DNA of 32,690 nucleotides from Streptomyces acidicola (lineage in GTDB: Bacteria > Actinomycetota > Actinomycetes > Streptomycetales > Streptomycetaceae). The notes beneath the pieces were generated by a model, which was not told where the DNA came from, searched no databases, and saw nothing but the letters and a program-made list of their open reading frames with translations. Every line of letters begins with the position of its first letter. Position 1 is the first letter of the stretch. The stretch covers positions 1-32,690 of the forward strand of contig NZ_VMNX01000097.1 of the NCBI RefSeq assembly GCF_009377235.1, written 5' to 3'. This document shows, piece by piece, positions 7,792 to 16,346 of this stretch. The position numbers and the translations under genes are program-made.

Positions 7792-9564
7792 CTAAAGCCC
7801 CGCGATGGGATTCTTCAGATGGCCGACGAGCTGGAGCGCGCCCGCCGGGTCGGCGAGGTCGACCATCTGCTGGTTGTTGCGCAGCTGGAGCCGGTTGAGG
7901 CAGGACAGCGCGAACTCGGGGGCGAACATGTCGTACTGCTCGAACTTGCTTGAGAGTTCGGGGACCTGTGCCTGGTACTCGCGGACGGTCTCGGCGACCG
8001 TGCGCCAGAAGTCGTCCTCCGCCAGGACGCCCTCGTCCGCGAGGTTCGCGGCGAGGAAACGGAAGAAGCAGTCGAAGACGTCCGTGAAGATCGACAGGAG
8101 CTTCTTCTCCTCCGGGACCTCCACACGCAGCCGCTCCACCGTCGGCGGCAGCACCGCGTCGGGGTCCATCACCGCGATCTCCTCGGCGATGTCCTTGTAG
8201 ATCGCGCGCTGCACGACACCGTCCTTCAGGACGAGGATGACGTTCTCGCCGTGCGGCATGAAGACGAGGTCGTACGCGTAGAAGCTGTGCAGCAACGGAG
8301 TGAAGTACGCCCGCAGGTAGTGGCGCAGCCACTCCACCGGGGTGAGGCCCGAGCGCTCGATCAGCGCCGTCGCGAAGCCCCTGCCCTCGTGGTCGACGTG
8401 GACGAGCGAGGCCATGGTGGCCGGCGACTCGCCCTCCTGGAGCGAGGGCACCGGGCTCTCGCGCCACAGCGCGGCCAGCATCTTGCGGTACGGGGAGTAG
8501 CGGTCCGTGGCGGACTCGTACTCCAGGTGGCGGTAACCGACCGCCGCGCGCTCGCGGATGATCGACAGGCCCGTCGCCTTCAGTACCGGGTCGCCCTCGA
8601 TGAGCTGGGCCAGCCAGTCGTTGATCGCCGGGGTCGCCTCCATGTACGCGGCCGAGAGCCCGCGCATGAAGCCCATGTTGAGGACGGACAGGGCCGTCTT
8701 GACGTAGTGCTTCTCGGGCCGGGACTTGTTGAAGAACGTCCGGATCGACTGCTGGGCGAGGTACTCGTCGTCGCCCTCGCCGAGGCAGACCAGGTGCCGC
8801 TGGGCGACCTCCGCGGCGAAGGTGACCGTGAGCTTGTTCCACCACTGCCAGGGGTGGACGGGGATGAAGAGGTAGTCGGCCGGGTCGAGGCCGGCCTCGC
8901 GCAGGACGCCGTTGAAGCGCTCGACCGTCGCCTCGCCCAGCTCGTCCCGCAGGAACGCCTCGTACTCGATGCCCACACCCGCCGTGAAGGCCGCCCGCGA
9001 ACGGTGCGCGGCCAGCCACACCAGGCGGAGGGGGCTCGCGGTCTCGGGGGCGTACGAGAGGTACTCGTGGACGCCGAAGCCGAGCCGCCCGTTGTTGGCG
9101 ACGAAGCAGGGGTGGCCCTCGGTCATACCGGCCTCGATGGCCTGGAAGCCGGAGCCGGCCAGCTCGGCGACGGGGATCTGCGGCTTGGTGAGCTTGTAGC
9201 AGGTCCCGGAGAGGGTGGAGGAGATCTCCTCCAGGTAGACGGGCAGGACCTCGTCGCTCAGGCCCAGCGTCTCCTTCAGCTCGATGAAGAAGTCCAGGGC
9301 GGCGAGCGGGAGTTCGCGGCCGTCGCGGTGGCGGGTGACGGAGCCGGCGTCGACCTGCCAGTGGTCGAGGGCGCGGACCACGGCCGTGAAGGTGTACCGG
9401 GTGCGGCCGTCGTCGCTGGGGACGGCGTACCGGTTCTCTCCGGTGGTCTCCGGCGTGATCAGCCGCTCGTGGGCGAACTCGGCGAGTGCCTTGCGGACCA
9501 GCAGGCGGTTGGCCCGCTCCCAGCGCTCGGGGGACAGGTGGGCCACGGCGTCGGACAGGGTCAT
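7792..9564 (-). CDS. desD: Desferrioxamine synthetase DesD (NIS synthetase, IucA/IucC family)
   Basis: This 590-residue enzyme is the ATP-dependent, NRPS-independent siderophore synthetase that oligomerises and cyclises N-hydroxy-N-succinyl-cadaverine into desferrioxamine E (and B-type products) in the cytoplasm. IucA/IucC family blocks are visible: EGHPCFVANNGRLGFG, then the PVHPWQWWNKL motif and QQSIRTFFNKSR, KHYVKTALSVLNMGFMRG, and the C-terminal FhuF-like segment with SFYAYDLVFMPHGEN. The ATG at 9564 overlaps the desC stop by four bases (ATGA), so translation is coupled. It is the last gene of desABCD, and a strong terminator follows. Family and context agree well. Confidence 0.95.
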   Translation of the reverse strand: MTLSDAVAHLSPERWERANRLLVRKALAEFAHERLITPETTGENRYAVPSDDGRTRYTFTAVVRALDHWQVDAGSVTRHRDGRELPLAALDFFIELKETLGLSDEVLPVYLEEISSTLSGTCYKLTKPQIPVAELAGSGFQAIEAGMTEGHPCFVANNGRLGFGVHEYLSYAPETASPLRLVWLAAHRSRAAFTAGVGIEYEAFLRDELGEATVERFNGVLREAGLDPADYLFIPVHPWQWWNKLTVTFAAEVAQRHLVCLGEGDDEYLAQQSIRTFFNKSRPEKHYVKTALSVLNMGFMRGLSAAYMEATPAINDWLAQLIEGDPVLKATGLSIIRERAAVGYRHLEYESATDRYSPYRKMLAALWRESPVPSLQEGESPATMASLVHVDHEGRGFATALIERSGLTPVEWLRHYLRAYFTPLLHSFYAYDLVFMPHGENVILVLKDGVVQRAIYKDIAEEIAVMDPDAVLPPTVERLRVEVPEEKKLLSIFTDVFDCFFRFLAANLADEGVLAEDDFWRTVAETVREYQAQVPELSSKFEQYDMFAPEFALSCLNRLQLRNNQQMVDLADPAGALQLVGHLKNPIAGL

Positions 9565-10121
9565 ACCGCCACTCCTCGTGCCGCCAGGTAATGCTCACGG
9601 GTACAGAAGCTCAGCAAGGCTTTCTTCTCCGGCGTCTGGATCTCTCGTACGGGCAGGAAGCCGACCGCCTCGTTCAGGGCGTGGACGGCCTTGTTGGACA
9701 CGTCCGGTTCGACGACCACACGGGCCGTGGCCGGATCTTCGAAGAGGTGCGTCATGACGGCGGTGATGACGGCCCGGGTGAACCCGTGCACGGGTGTGTC
9801 CGTCGGCGGCACCAGGAAGTGCATGCCGACGTCTCCGGGCTCGGGCTCGTACAGGCCGACCAGCTCACGGTGGGCCGGGTCGTACTTCTCCATGAGGAAG
9901 GCGGGTTCGCCGTCGAGCAGCCCGAGCAGGGCATGGTGGTGTTCGTCGGCCGCGATCTCCATGTAGGCGCGTTCGACGTCCTCGAGCCTGGCGCCCTGCA
10001 TCATCCAGTAGGCGGCCTTGGGGTGGGTGACCCAGGTGTGCAGGAGCGCGGCGTCCTTCAGCGGATCGAGGGGCCGGAAGGTGAAGGTGCCGGTGAAGGG
10101 GAAGGGGAAGGGGAAGTTCAT
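9561..10121 (-). CDS. desC: Desferrioxamine biosynthesis acyltransferase DesC (GNAT, IucB-like)
   Basis: This 186-residue acetyltransferase-fold protein belongs to the siderophore IucB/AlcB-like family. It acylates N-hydroxycadaverine with succinyl-CoA or acetyl-CoA. Typical blocks are FRPLDPLKDAALLHTWVTHP near the start, VGMHFLVPP in the middle, VVVEPDVSNKAVHALNEAVGF as the cofactor-binding part, and LSFCTREHY near the end. The gene overlaps desB by four bases and desD by four bases. The N-terminus MNFPFPFPFTGTFTF is odd: the first codons are a hexanucleotide tandem repeat (about 10093-10118) placed ahead of the usual start of the family. Confidence 0.93.
   Translation of the reverse strand: MNFPFPFPFTGTFTFRPLDPLKDAALLHTWVTHPKAAYWMMQGARLEDVERAYMEIAADEHHHALLGLLDGEPAFLMEKYDPAHRELVGLYEPEPGDVGMHFLVPPTDTPVHGFTRAVITAVMTHLFEDPATARVVVEPDVSNKAVHALNEAVGFLPVREIQTPEKKALLSFCTREHYLAARGVAV
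10093..10118 (-). repeat. Hexanucleotide tandem repeat at the start of desC
   Basis: On the plus strand GGGGAA units are repeated in tandem just before the CAT of the desC start, with imperfect units further in. They encode alternating Phe-Pro in residues 3-9. Slippage in six-base steps would change length without shifting frame. Confidence 0.7.
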
Positions 10122-11410
10122 ACTGCGAACTCCTGGAACGCGATGGTCTTCTCGACGGGGTAGTACTCGGTGCCGAGCAGCTCGCGGATGATGGACGAGT
10201 TCCGGTACGCGCCCATGCCCAGGTCCGGGGATGTGACGCTGTGCGTGTGCACGCCCGCGTTCTGCAGGAAGATCCCGCGTCCCGTGGTGTCGATGGCGTA
10301 GTTGCGGCCCACGTCGAAGCGGCCGTGGCCGTCGAAGCGGAGGCGGTCGCGGATGAGGTCGAGGAAGGCCGGCGGCCGGTAGTGGTAGCCGGTGGCGAGG
10401 ACCAGGCCCTCGGTCCGGATCTCGAAGTCCTTGTCCTGCTCGTCCTGGTGGAAGTCGAGGGTGTACAGCCCGCCCTCATGACTCGCCGTTTTCAGGGTGG
10501 AGTTGGTGATGAGCCGGGTGGGGACCGGGCGGCCTCCGGCCGTCACGTTCTTCTGGTACAGCAGGTCGAAGATCGAGTCGATCAGGTCCGAGTTGATGCC
10601 CTTGAACAGGCCTTTCTGCTGCTTCTCCAGCCGGTAGCGGGTGTCCTCGGGCAGCGCGCGGAAGTAGTCGATGTAGTCCGGGGACGTCATCTCCAGCGTC
10701 AGCTTGGTGTATTCGAGGGGGAAGAAGCGCGGGGAGCGCGTGATCCAGTTGAGCTGGTAGCCGTGGACGTCGATCTCGGTGAGGAGCTCGTGGTAGATCT
10801 CCGCGGCGCTCTGGCCGCTGCCGACGATCGTGATGGACTTCTTCGACTGGAGCTCGGCCTTGCGGTGCGTGTAGTGCGCGTTGTGGAAGAAGTCGCCGTC
10901 CAGGCCCTGGCAGGCCTCGGGGACGAAGGGGACGGTGCCGGTGCCGAGGACGAGGTGGCGGGCGCGGTACGTCTCGCCGGTTTCGGTGCGTATGAGATAC
11001 AGCCCGGCCCCGTCGTCGTACCTCACCTCCGTGACCGTCGTGCTGAAGCGGACGCTGCTCAGTTTGTTCGCCGCCCAGCGGCAGTAGTCGTCGTACTCGA
11101 CCCGCAGGGGGTAGAAGTTCTCGCGGATGTAGAACGAGTACAGACGGCCGGACTCCTTGAGGTAGTTGAGGAAGGAGTACGGGGACGTCGGGTCGGCCAG
11201 CGTCACCAGGTCCGACATGAACGGGGTCTGGAGGTGGGCGCCGTCGAGGAACATGCCCGAGTGCCACTCGAAGTCCGGCTTCGACTCCAGGAAGACGCCG
11301 TCGAGTTCGGCGATCGGCTCGGTGAGGCAGGCCAGGCCGAGGTTGAAGGGGCCGAGCCCGATGCCCACGAAGTCGTACGTGGCGTTCGTGGATTCAGGAA
11401 GCGCGGTCAA
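10118..11410 (-). CDS. desB: Cadaverine N-hydroxylase DesB (flavin-dependent monooxygenase)
   Basis: This 430-residue protein is a class B N-hydroxylating monooxygenase of the lysine/ornithine N-monooxygenase family. It hydroxylates cadaverine with FAD, NADPH and oxygen. The FAD loop is GIGLGPFN at residues 16-23, and the NADPH loop is VGSGQSAAE around 196-204. The C-terminal block LVLATGYHYRPP is the ATG-type motif of the family. It begins 17 bases inside desA and ends overlapping the desC start by four bases, so the four des genes form one translationally coupled unit. Full length, with nothing unusual. Confidence 0.95.
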   Translation of the reverse strand: MTALPESTNATYDFVGIGLGPFNLGLACLTEPIAELDGVFLESKPDFEWHSGMFLDGAHLQTPFMSDLVTLADPTSPYSFLNYLKESGRLYSFYIRENFYPLRVEYDDYCRWAANKLSSVRFSTTVTEVRYDDGAGLYLIRTETGETYRARHLVLGTGTVPFVPEACQGLDGDFFHNAHYTHRKAELQSKKSITIVGSGQSAAEIYHELLTEIDVHGYQLNWITRSPRFFPLEYTKLTLEMTSPDYIDYFRALPEDTRYRLEKQQKGLFKGINSDLIDSIFDLLYQKNVTAGGRPVPTRLITNSTLKTASHEGGLYTLDFHQDEQDKDFEIRTEGLVLATGYHYRPPAFLDLIRDRLRFDGHGRFDVGRNYAIDTTGRGIFLQNAGVHTHSVTSPDLGMGAYRNSSIIRELLGTEYYPVEKTIAFQEFAV

Positions 11411-12836
11411 GGGACTCTCCCAGGTACTGCTCGGCGTGGCAGGCGATCAGATCGAGGACGGCGGCGATGTCGGCGGCCGTGGTCTCGGGGTTGAGCAGGG
11501 TGAACTTCAGGTAGTGGCGCCCGCCGACCTTGGTGCCCGCGACCACCGCGTCACCGGAGGCGAACAGGGCCTTGCGGGCGTACAGGTTGGCCCGGTCGAT
11601 CTCGGCCGGGTCGGTGACGGCCTCGGGGATGTAGCGGAAGACCAGCGTGGACAGCCGCGGCTCGACCACGACGTCGTAGCGCGGGTCGGCGGCGAGCAGC
11701 CGCCAGCCCTCCTCCGCCAGGTCGCAGACCTCGTCGAAGAGCCGGCCTATGCCGTCGGCGCCCATCGTGCGCAGGGTCATCCACAGCTTGAGCGCATCGA
11801 AGCGGCGGGTGGTCTGGAGGGACTTGTCGACCTGGTTGGGGATGCGCTCGGTCACCATGCGGCGCGGGTTGAGGTACTCCGCGTGGTACGTGGCGTGGCG
11901 CAGCGTCGTCGCGTCCCGGACCAGCACGGCGGACGAACTCACCGGCTGGAAGAAGGACTTGTGGTAGTCGACGGTGACGGAGTCGGCGCGCTCGATGCCG
12001 TCGAGCAGTGCACGGCGCCTGAGTGAGGCGAGCAGACCGCAGCCGTAGGCCGCGTCGACGTGCATCCACACTCCGAACCGGTCGCACAGCTCGGCGATCT
12101 CGGGCAGCGGGTCGATGGAGCCGAAGTCGGTGGTGCCGGCGGTGGCGACGACGGCCATGGGGATCAGGCCGTCCCGCTCGCAGCGCTCCAGCTCGTGGGC
12201 GAGGGCGAGGGTCTGCATGCGCTTGTCGTGGTCGACGGGGACGGAGACGACGGAGTCGGCGCTGAGGCCCAGCAGCTTCGCGGACTTCTTGACGCTGAAG
12301 TGGCTGACCTCGGAGGCGAAGATACGCATTTTGGCGAGGGAGTCCGTCTTGGACTCCTCACGGGCCAGCAGCAGCGCCTGGAGGTTGGACTGGGTGCCGC
12401 CGGAGGTGAACACGCCGTCGGCGGCCGGGCCGAGGCCGATGCGCTCGGCGGTCCAGTCGATGAGCTTGCGTTCGATGAGGGTGCCGCCGGCCGACTGGTC
12501 CCAGGTGTCGAGGGAGGAGTTGACGGCGGAGAGGACGGCTTCGCCGAGCACGGCCGGTATGACGACCGGGCAGTTGAGGTGGGCGAGGTAGCGCGGGTGG
12601 TGGAAGTAGATCGCGTCCCGGAGGTAGACGTCCTCCAGCTCGTCCAGCACGGCTGTGGTGTTGTGCAGTGGCCGGTCGAGGTCGATCTGCTCGATGCGGG
12701 GAGCGAGGGCGTCGACGGTGACGCCCGTGAACGGACGGTCGGTGGTGGCGAGTTTGGCCGCCACCCGCTCGATTCCTTCGGTCACGGAGCTGCGGTACCG
12801 CTCCGCGGTCGTGTCATTGAGCAGGTGCGAGCGCAT
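11394..12836 (-). CDS. desA: Lysine decarboxylase DesA (PLP-dependent, group II)
   Basis: This 480-residue enzyme makes cadaverine from L-lysine, the first step of desferrioxamine synthesis. It is a group II PLP decarboxylase. The Schiff-base lysine is Lys293 in VDYHKSFFQP, the cofactor-binding Asp is in HVDAAYG (Asp261), and TSGGTQSN (144-151) holds the phosphate. The start ATG at 12836 has GGAGG about ten bases upstream. It is the first gene of the desABCD operon and is preceded by an iron box at 12928-12946, so it should be derepressed under iron starvation. Confidence 0.95.
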   Translation of the reverse strand: MRSHLLNDTTAERYRSSVTEGIERVAAKLATTDRPFTGVTVDALAPRIEQIDLDRPLHNTTAVLDELEDVYLRDAIYFHHPRYLAHLNCPVVIPAVLGEAVLSAVNSSLDTWDQSAGGTLIERKLIDWTAERIGLGPAADGVFTSGGTQSNLQALLLAREESKTDSLAKMRIFASEVSHFSVKKSAKLLGLSADSVVSVPVDHDKRMQTLALAHELERCERDGLIPMAVVATAGTTDFGSIDPLPEIAELCDRFGVWMHVDAAYGCGLLASLRRRALLDGIERADSVTVDYHKSFFQPVSSSAVLVRDATTLRHATYHAEYLNPRRMVTERIPNQVDKSLQTTRRFDALKLWMTLRTMGADGIGRLFDEVCDLAEEGWRLLAADPRYDVVVEPRLSTLVFRYIPEAVTDPAEIDRANLYARKALFASGDAVVAGTKVGGRHYLKFTLLNPETTAADIAAVLDLIACHAEQYLGESLDRAS

Positions 12837-12927
12837 GGTGAGCGTTCCTCCGAGCGGGGACGGTCCGTGCGGACGGGAGAGGGGGGAGTCGAAAAGGGGC
12901 TTACTGGCTTACTACTTTGAGGCTTAC

Positions 12928-12946
12928 TTAGGTAAGCCTAACCTAA
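12928..12946. promoter_or_regulatory. Iron box (DmdR1/IdeR-type) upstream of desA
   Basis: TTAGGTAAGCCTAACCTAA matches the 19-bp actinobacterial iron box TTAGGTTAGGCTAACCTAA at 17 positions. It lies about 92 bp upstream of the desA start, in the gap between desA and desF, where a promoter is expected. Confidence 0.92.
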
Positions 12947-12984
12947 TTAACCGGGTCGCAATCCTGCCCCACCCGTGACTGCCG

Positions 12985-13842
12985 TCACTCTCCTCGCTCG
13001 CGCATCTGCTCCTCCGTCAGCCCCTCGCGCCAGTAACCGACAAAGGTCACCCGCCTCTTGTCGATCCCGCGCTCGCGCACGAGATGGCGGCGCAGCTCCT
13101 TCACCCGGCCGGACTCGCCCGCGATCCAGGCGTACGGCTGCTCGGCGGGCGGGAGTTCGGCGTCACGGATCGCATCGAGGGCCATGAGGGACCCCTCGGC
13201 GCGTACGAGCCAGGTGATCTCGGCGTCGGCCTCGGTCGCCAGGTCCTGGATGTCCCCGGCGTGGTGGACCTCCAGCCAGACCCGGGCGCGGGTGCCCGCC
13301 GGCAGTGACTCCAGGATCGCGGAGGCGGCGGGGAGGGCCGTCTCGTCGCCCCACATCAGCACCAGATCGGTGTCCTCGGGCGGACGGAAACGAATCGCCC
13401 GGTTGTCGGCGACGGCCGGGCCGAGCACCAGGACGCGGTCGCCGGCCGTGGCTTCGGCAGCCCACCGGGAGGCGGGGCCCGCGGGCGCGGTGGCCCCCGG
13501 CTCCATGCCGTGCAGCACGAAGTCGATGTCGATCTCGGCGGTGGCTCCGCGTGCGTCACGGCGCAGCGCGCGGAGTGTGTACGAGCGCATCACCGCGCGT
13601 ACGTCGTCCGGCAGTTCGCGCCAGCCCTGCCACCACGTGTCACCCAGTTCGACGGGTACGGCGGGCGCGGACTGGCCGGGGTGCGGCAGGAACAGTGACA
13701 GGGACTGGTCCCCGCCGTCGGAGCGGAACTCCCGCAGGTCGTCACCGTCGAAGGTGACACGCACGAGAGACGGGCCGAGCCGCCTCGTCCGTACGACCTG
13801 AAGGGAGAAGAAACGGAAGGGGGCGGCTACGGCCGTCGTCAT
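12985..13842 (-). CDS. desF: Siderophore-interacting FAD-binding protein (ferric-siderophore reductase), DesF-like
   Basis: This 285-residue cytoplasmic protein belongs to the SIP/ViuB/YqjH family. The N-terminal FAD-binding barrel starts FRFFSLQVVRTRRLGPSLVRVTF, with RSYTLR as the flavin-binding RxYS/T-like motif. The C-terminal NAD(P)H-binding domain contains LMWGDETALPAASAILE and AWIAGESGRVKELRRHL. It reduces ferric siderophore complexes to release iron after uptake. The start at 13842 is the first Met. It lies 51 bp downstream of desE on the same strand, so co-transcription from the desE iron-box promoter is likely. Confidence 0.9.
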   Translation of the reverse strand: MTTAVAAPFRFFSLQVVRTRRLGPSLVRVTFDGDDLREFRSDGGDQSLSLFLPHPGQSAPAVPVELGDTWWQGWRELPDDVRAVMRSYTLRALRRDARGATAEIDIDFVLHGMEPGATAPAGPASRWAAEATAGDRVLVLGPAVADNRAIRFRPPEDTDLVLMWGDETALPAASAILESLPAGTRARVWLEVHHAGDIQDLATEADAEITWLVRAEGSLMALDAIRDAELPPAEQPYAWIAGESGRVKELRRHLVRERGIDKRRVTFVGYWREGLTEEQMRERGE

Positions 13843-13893
13843 GGAGTAACTCCTGGTTCAGGGCGTGCCTCTTGGGAGGCCTCCCCATGGGCG

Positions 13894-14943
13894 TCAGGAA
13901 ACCTTCTTCGCCTTCTCGATCGCTTCCGCGAGGTTTTCGAGCAGCGGCACGCACTTGTCGTAGGAGAGAATCGGCTCCGGGTCACGCGCGATGACCTGCC
14001 CGGCCTTGACCGCGGGCAGCTTCTTCCACGTGGCCTCGGTGATGTCGTCCGGCTGGATCGCCGAGGAGCGGTTGTCCATCATGATGATGTCCGCGTCGTA
14101 CTTGTCGACGTTCTCCCAGCTCAGGTTCTCGAACCAGCCGCCGCTCGCCTTGAGGGTCGAGGCGGGGGGCTCGACGAGGTTCACGCCGAGGGCCTTGTAG
14201 TACTCCAGGTCGATGGAGAGGTTCGAGCCGGAGACGTAGAAGATGTCCTGGGCCGCCGAACCCGCCAGCACCTTGATGTCGGGGTTGGCCTTGGCGGCGG
14301 CGCGCAGCCGGGCGGCGGCGTCCTCGAAGCGCTTCTTGGCCGTGGTGACCTTCTCGGCCTTCACGTCGGCGCCGAGGGACTCGGCGAGTTCCAGCATGCG
14401 CTGCAGCGGCTCGGTCAACTGGCGGTCGTACACGGAGATGCCGACGCTCGGGGCGCCGACGGCGAGGATCTTCTTGCTGGACTCCTCGGGCACGTACCAG
14501 AGGGTGCCCGCGTCGTCGAACAGCGTGGTGAGGAGCGCGTCGGGGGAGAGGGCCGCGTACTTCTCGATGTTGAACTGGCCCCACTCGTTGCCGAGGACGG
14601 TCACCTTGCTGATGTCGAGGTCGCCGGCCTGGATGTCGGCCTTGCCGTCCTTCGTTCTCGTCGGTCCGAAGACGCCCTTGACGTCGATCCCGTAGTCGTG
14701 CAGCGCGGCGGCGACGCCGATGAACGCGACGATGTTCGCCGGGATCCGGTCCGCCTTCGCGGTCTCGCCGCGGTCGTCCTTGAAGGACCAGGGACCGGAC
14801 TTGGCCGCGGCCGTCGTCCCGCTCGAACCACCGCTGCCGGCGTCTTCGTCCCCGCAGGCGGCGAGCACGGCGCCGAGACCAAGGGCACCGCCGGCGGCCA
14901 GGATGCCGCGGCGGGTCGGGTGGGTGGCACGGGCGTTGAACAT
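13894..14943 (-). CDS. desE: Ferrioxamine-binding lipoprotein (ABC substrate-binding protein), DesE-like
   Basis: This 349-residue lipoprotein has a twin Arg (TRRGILAAGG) and a lipobox LAAC with Cys30, so it may use Tat export followed by lipidation. A Gly/Ser-rich linker precedes a FecB/BtuF-type periplasmic-binding domain (GPWSFKDDRGETAKADRIPANIVAF onward). It captures ferric desferrioxamine at the membrane for an ABC importer encoded elsewhere. An iron box lies about 50-68 bp upstream. It is the first gene of the likely desE-desF unit. The DNA further upstream is accessory. Confidence 0.93.
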   Translation of the reverse strand: MFNARATHPTRRGILAAGGALGLGAVLAACGDEDAGSGGSSGTTAAAKSGPWSFKDDRGETAKADRIPANIVAFIGVAAALHDYGIDVKGVFGPTRTKDGKADIQAGDLDISKVTVLGNEWGQFNIEKYAALSPDALLTTLFDDAGTLWYVPEESSKKILAVGAPSVGISVYDRQLTEPLQRMLELAESLGADVKAEKVTTAKKRFEDAAARLRAAAKANPDIKVLAGSAAQDIFYVSGSNLSIDLEYYKALGVNLVEPPASTLKASGGWFENLSWENVDKYDADIIMMDNRSSAIQPDDITEATWKKLPAVKAGQVIARDPEPILSYDKCVPLLENLAEAIEKAKKVS

Positions 14944-14992
14944 GGGTGGCTGCTTTCGAACAGGGCTGGATCGCCCGGGAACAGGTTCGAAG

Positions 14993-15011
14993 GTAGGTTA
15001 GCCTAACCTCA
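14993..15011. promoter_or_regulatory. Iron box upstream of desE
   Basis: The 19-bp GTAGGTTAGCCTAACCTCA has the TAGGTTAG-CCTAACCT palindrome of DmdR1/IdeR boxes and lies 50-68 bp upstream of the desE start. It should repress desE-desF when iron is plentiful. Confidence 0.92.
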
Positions 15012-15397
15012 TTAATTGTCCAGGGGGGTGGTTCCCTCGCGCTTCCCGGTGACCTCGGCGATCCAGGCCGCGCAGGTCGGCCAGTGCCGCATCGGGCAAC
15101 GTTCGCCCTGTTCACGACCTCGCGGAGGCGTTCGTCGGCGGCGTGCTCGTTCCGCCGGACGAGGTAGCGGCGGATCATGCACGCAGGGCCGGATGGCTCC
15201 CTGCTTCGCCCGCTGCCGCCGTCCTCACGGTGCGAGGGAAGCGCAGTGTTACCCTTCGTCAGGGTCTGCTCTCTTCCTGGCGGCGAGTCGAACAGGGGCT
15301 TGGGCAGGGCGTGTTGACCCGCCCAGAAGCGTCCCTCCGGTACTCGATCGGCATCGGCCACCCGCCACGAGTCAGGGCCGAGGCCAGGGAGCGTCAT
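15012..15397. other. Gene-poor stretch between desE and the cargo-like gene
   Basis: I see no complete gene here. It holds a possible 28-codon transposase tail (15095-15178, minus strand) and then unassigned DNA leading to the ribosome site CCAGGGA at about 15384. It appears to mark the left edge of the accessory region. Confidence 0.4.
15095..15178 (-). pseudogene. Possible transposase C-terminal fragment
   Basis: Twenty-eight codons (IRRYLVRRNEHAADERL, ending RANVA) resemble the conserved C-terminal helix of IS630-like transposases as I recall them. The reading frame has no matching N-terminal part and runs on after the usual end. It is too short to be sure. Confidence 0.3.
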
Positions 15398-16339
15398 ATG
15401 TACTCGATGACCGCGCGTGAACAGTCGGGCGACACGAAACGGGCACCGGCCCATCTCTCCCGTGCTGTGCGCTCACGCACGCAAGGGTCCGTGTTGCCGC
15501 CGCACCTTGCGCGCGTCCTGGAGATGCAGGGACTGGCCGGCAATGCCGCGACGACTGAGACCCTGACGGTGCAGCGCATGTCCCGACGGCGGGACAGCTC
15601 CGACTCCGATCTTGCCTACGGGTCTTCGGCGGGCTCTTCCAGTAGTAGCCCGCGGCGGCATGAGGACGATGGTTCCGACTCGGGCTTGGCTTACGGCTCG
15701 GACAACGGATCTCCGTCGCGTCGCGCTGACAACTCGTTCAGCGGCTCGGTGGGCGGAGTGCGTTTCGTAAGCCGGAGCAACAACGGCCGTATGATGCGTC
15801 AGATCTTCACTATCGTCGAGAGCGCGTCCTCCCATTTCTCCCAGGAACTCTCGGCCGCCGGCGCCATCACTGTGCAGCTCGGCCGCACGCAGGGAGGAAC
15901 CCCCGGCGAATGGCGGCCGGACAGCCGTACGGTCGTGCTGGATCCGAGGCGGGCGACCCCCAGCCACCTCGGCGGAACCGCCGTTTTCGAGATCCTCAAC
16001 GCCGCGGGAGAAGGTAGCCGGGCGGCCCTGGATGCAGACGTGCTCAACGGCAGGCTCGACAGCGAGGCCGAACGGGCGGGGTGGCCACCTGAGCGGTTCT
16101 ACGCGAGGGAAGTGGAACGCATCGAGTGGCAGAACGGCATGAGGCATCGGGAGATCATGACTGCCGCCGGCCTGTCGAGGTCGAGCGCCAACCTGTTCTC
16201 CGCCGAAGGCGACTTCGATTCCTACTTCGCGCGCCAGGAACGATCCGGCCACACCCATAGTTACGAATTCCGCTACCACTTGTTGCGAGCGCAAGCGGCC
16301 TCTGAGGCTGCCCGCCGCGAGGAGCGGCAGGCCACCTGA
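15398..16339 (+). CDS. Orphan protein with contractile-injection-system cargo-type leader; unknown C-terminal domain
   Basis: The predicted protein has 313 residues. Residues 40-60 (VLEMQGLAGNAATTETLTVQR) carry the 'LQ..AGNAA...VQR' signature that, from memory, opens many actinobacterial eCIS-associated and DUF4157-type proteins. Next comes a Ser/Asp-rich linker with a duplicated nonamer, SDSDLAYGS (68-76) and SDSGLAYGS (93-101). A folded-looking domain follows from about 110, with the blocks RTVVLDPRR, TAVFEILNAAGEGSR and EVERIEWQNGMRHREIM. I cannot name this domain or point to catalytic residues. The start at 15398 has an AGGGA ribosome site 7 bases upstream; Met4 is an alternative. Third codon positions look less GC-biased than in the neighbours. 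No sheath, baseplate or AAA gene is nearby, so it would be an unlinked cargo protein. Confidence 0.75.
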   Translation: MYSMTAREQSGDTKRAPAHLSRAVRSRTQGSVLPPHLARVLEMQGLAGNAATTETLTVQRMSRRRDSSDSDLAYGSSAGSSSSSPRRHEDDGSDSGLAYGSDNGSPSRRADNSFSGSVGGVRFVSRSNNGRMMRQIFTIVESASSHFSQELSAAGAITVQLGRTQGGTPGEWRPDSRTVVLDPRRATPSHLGGTAVFEILNAAGEGSRAALDADVLNGRLDSEAERAGWPPERFYAREVERIEWQNGMRHREIMTAAGLSRSSANLFSAEGDFDSYFARQERSGHTHSYEFRYHLLRAQAASEAARREERQAT

Positions 16340-16346
16340 TCCGGCA

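Noticed and set aside
6323..9598. 1091-codon minus-strand frame across the hexosaminidase gene and desD
   Set aside because: It is Arg/Pro/Gly-rich with no recognisable domain, and it overlaps two well-supported genes on other frames.
13982..15454. 490-codon minus-strand frame overlapping desE
   Set aside because: It is low-complexity Arg/Gly-rich sequence over desE. Only a 28-codon stretch at 15095-15178 looked protein-like.
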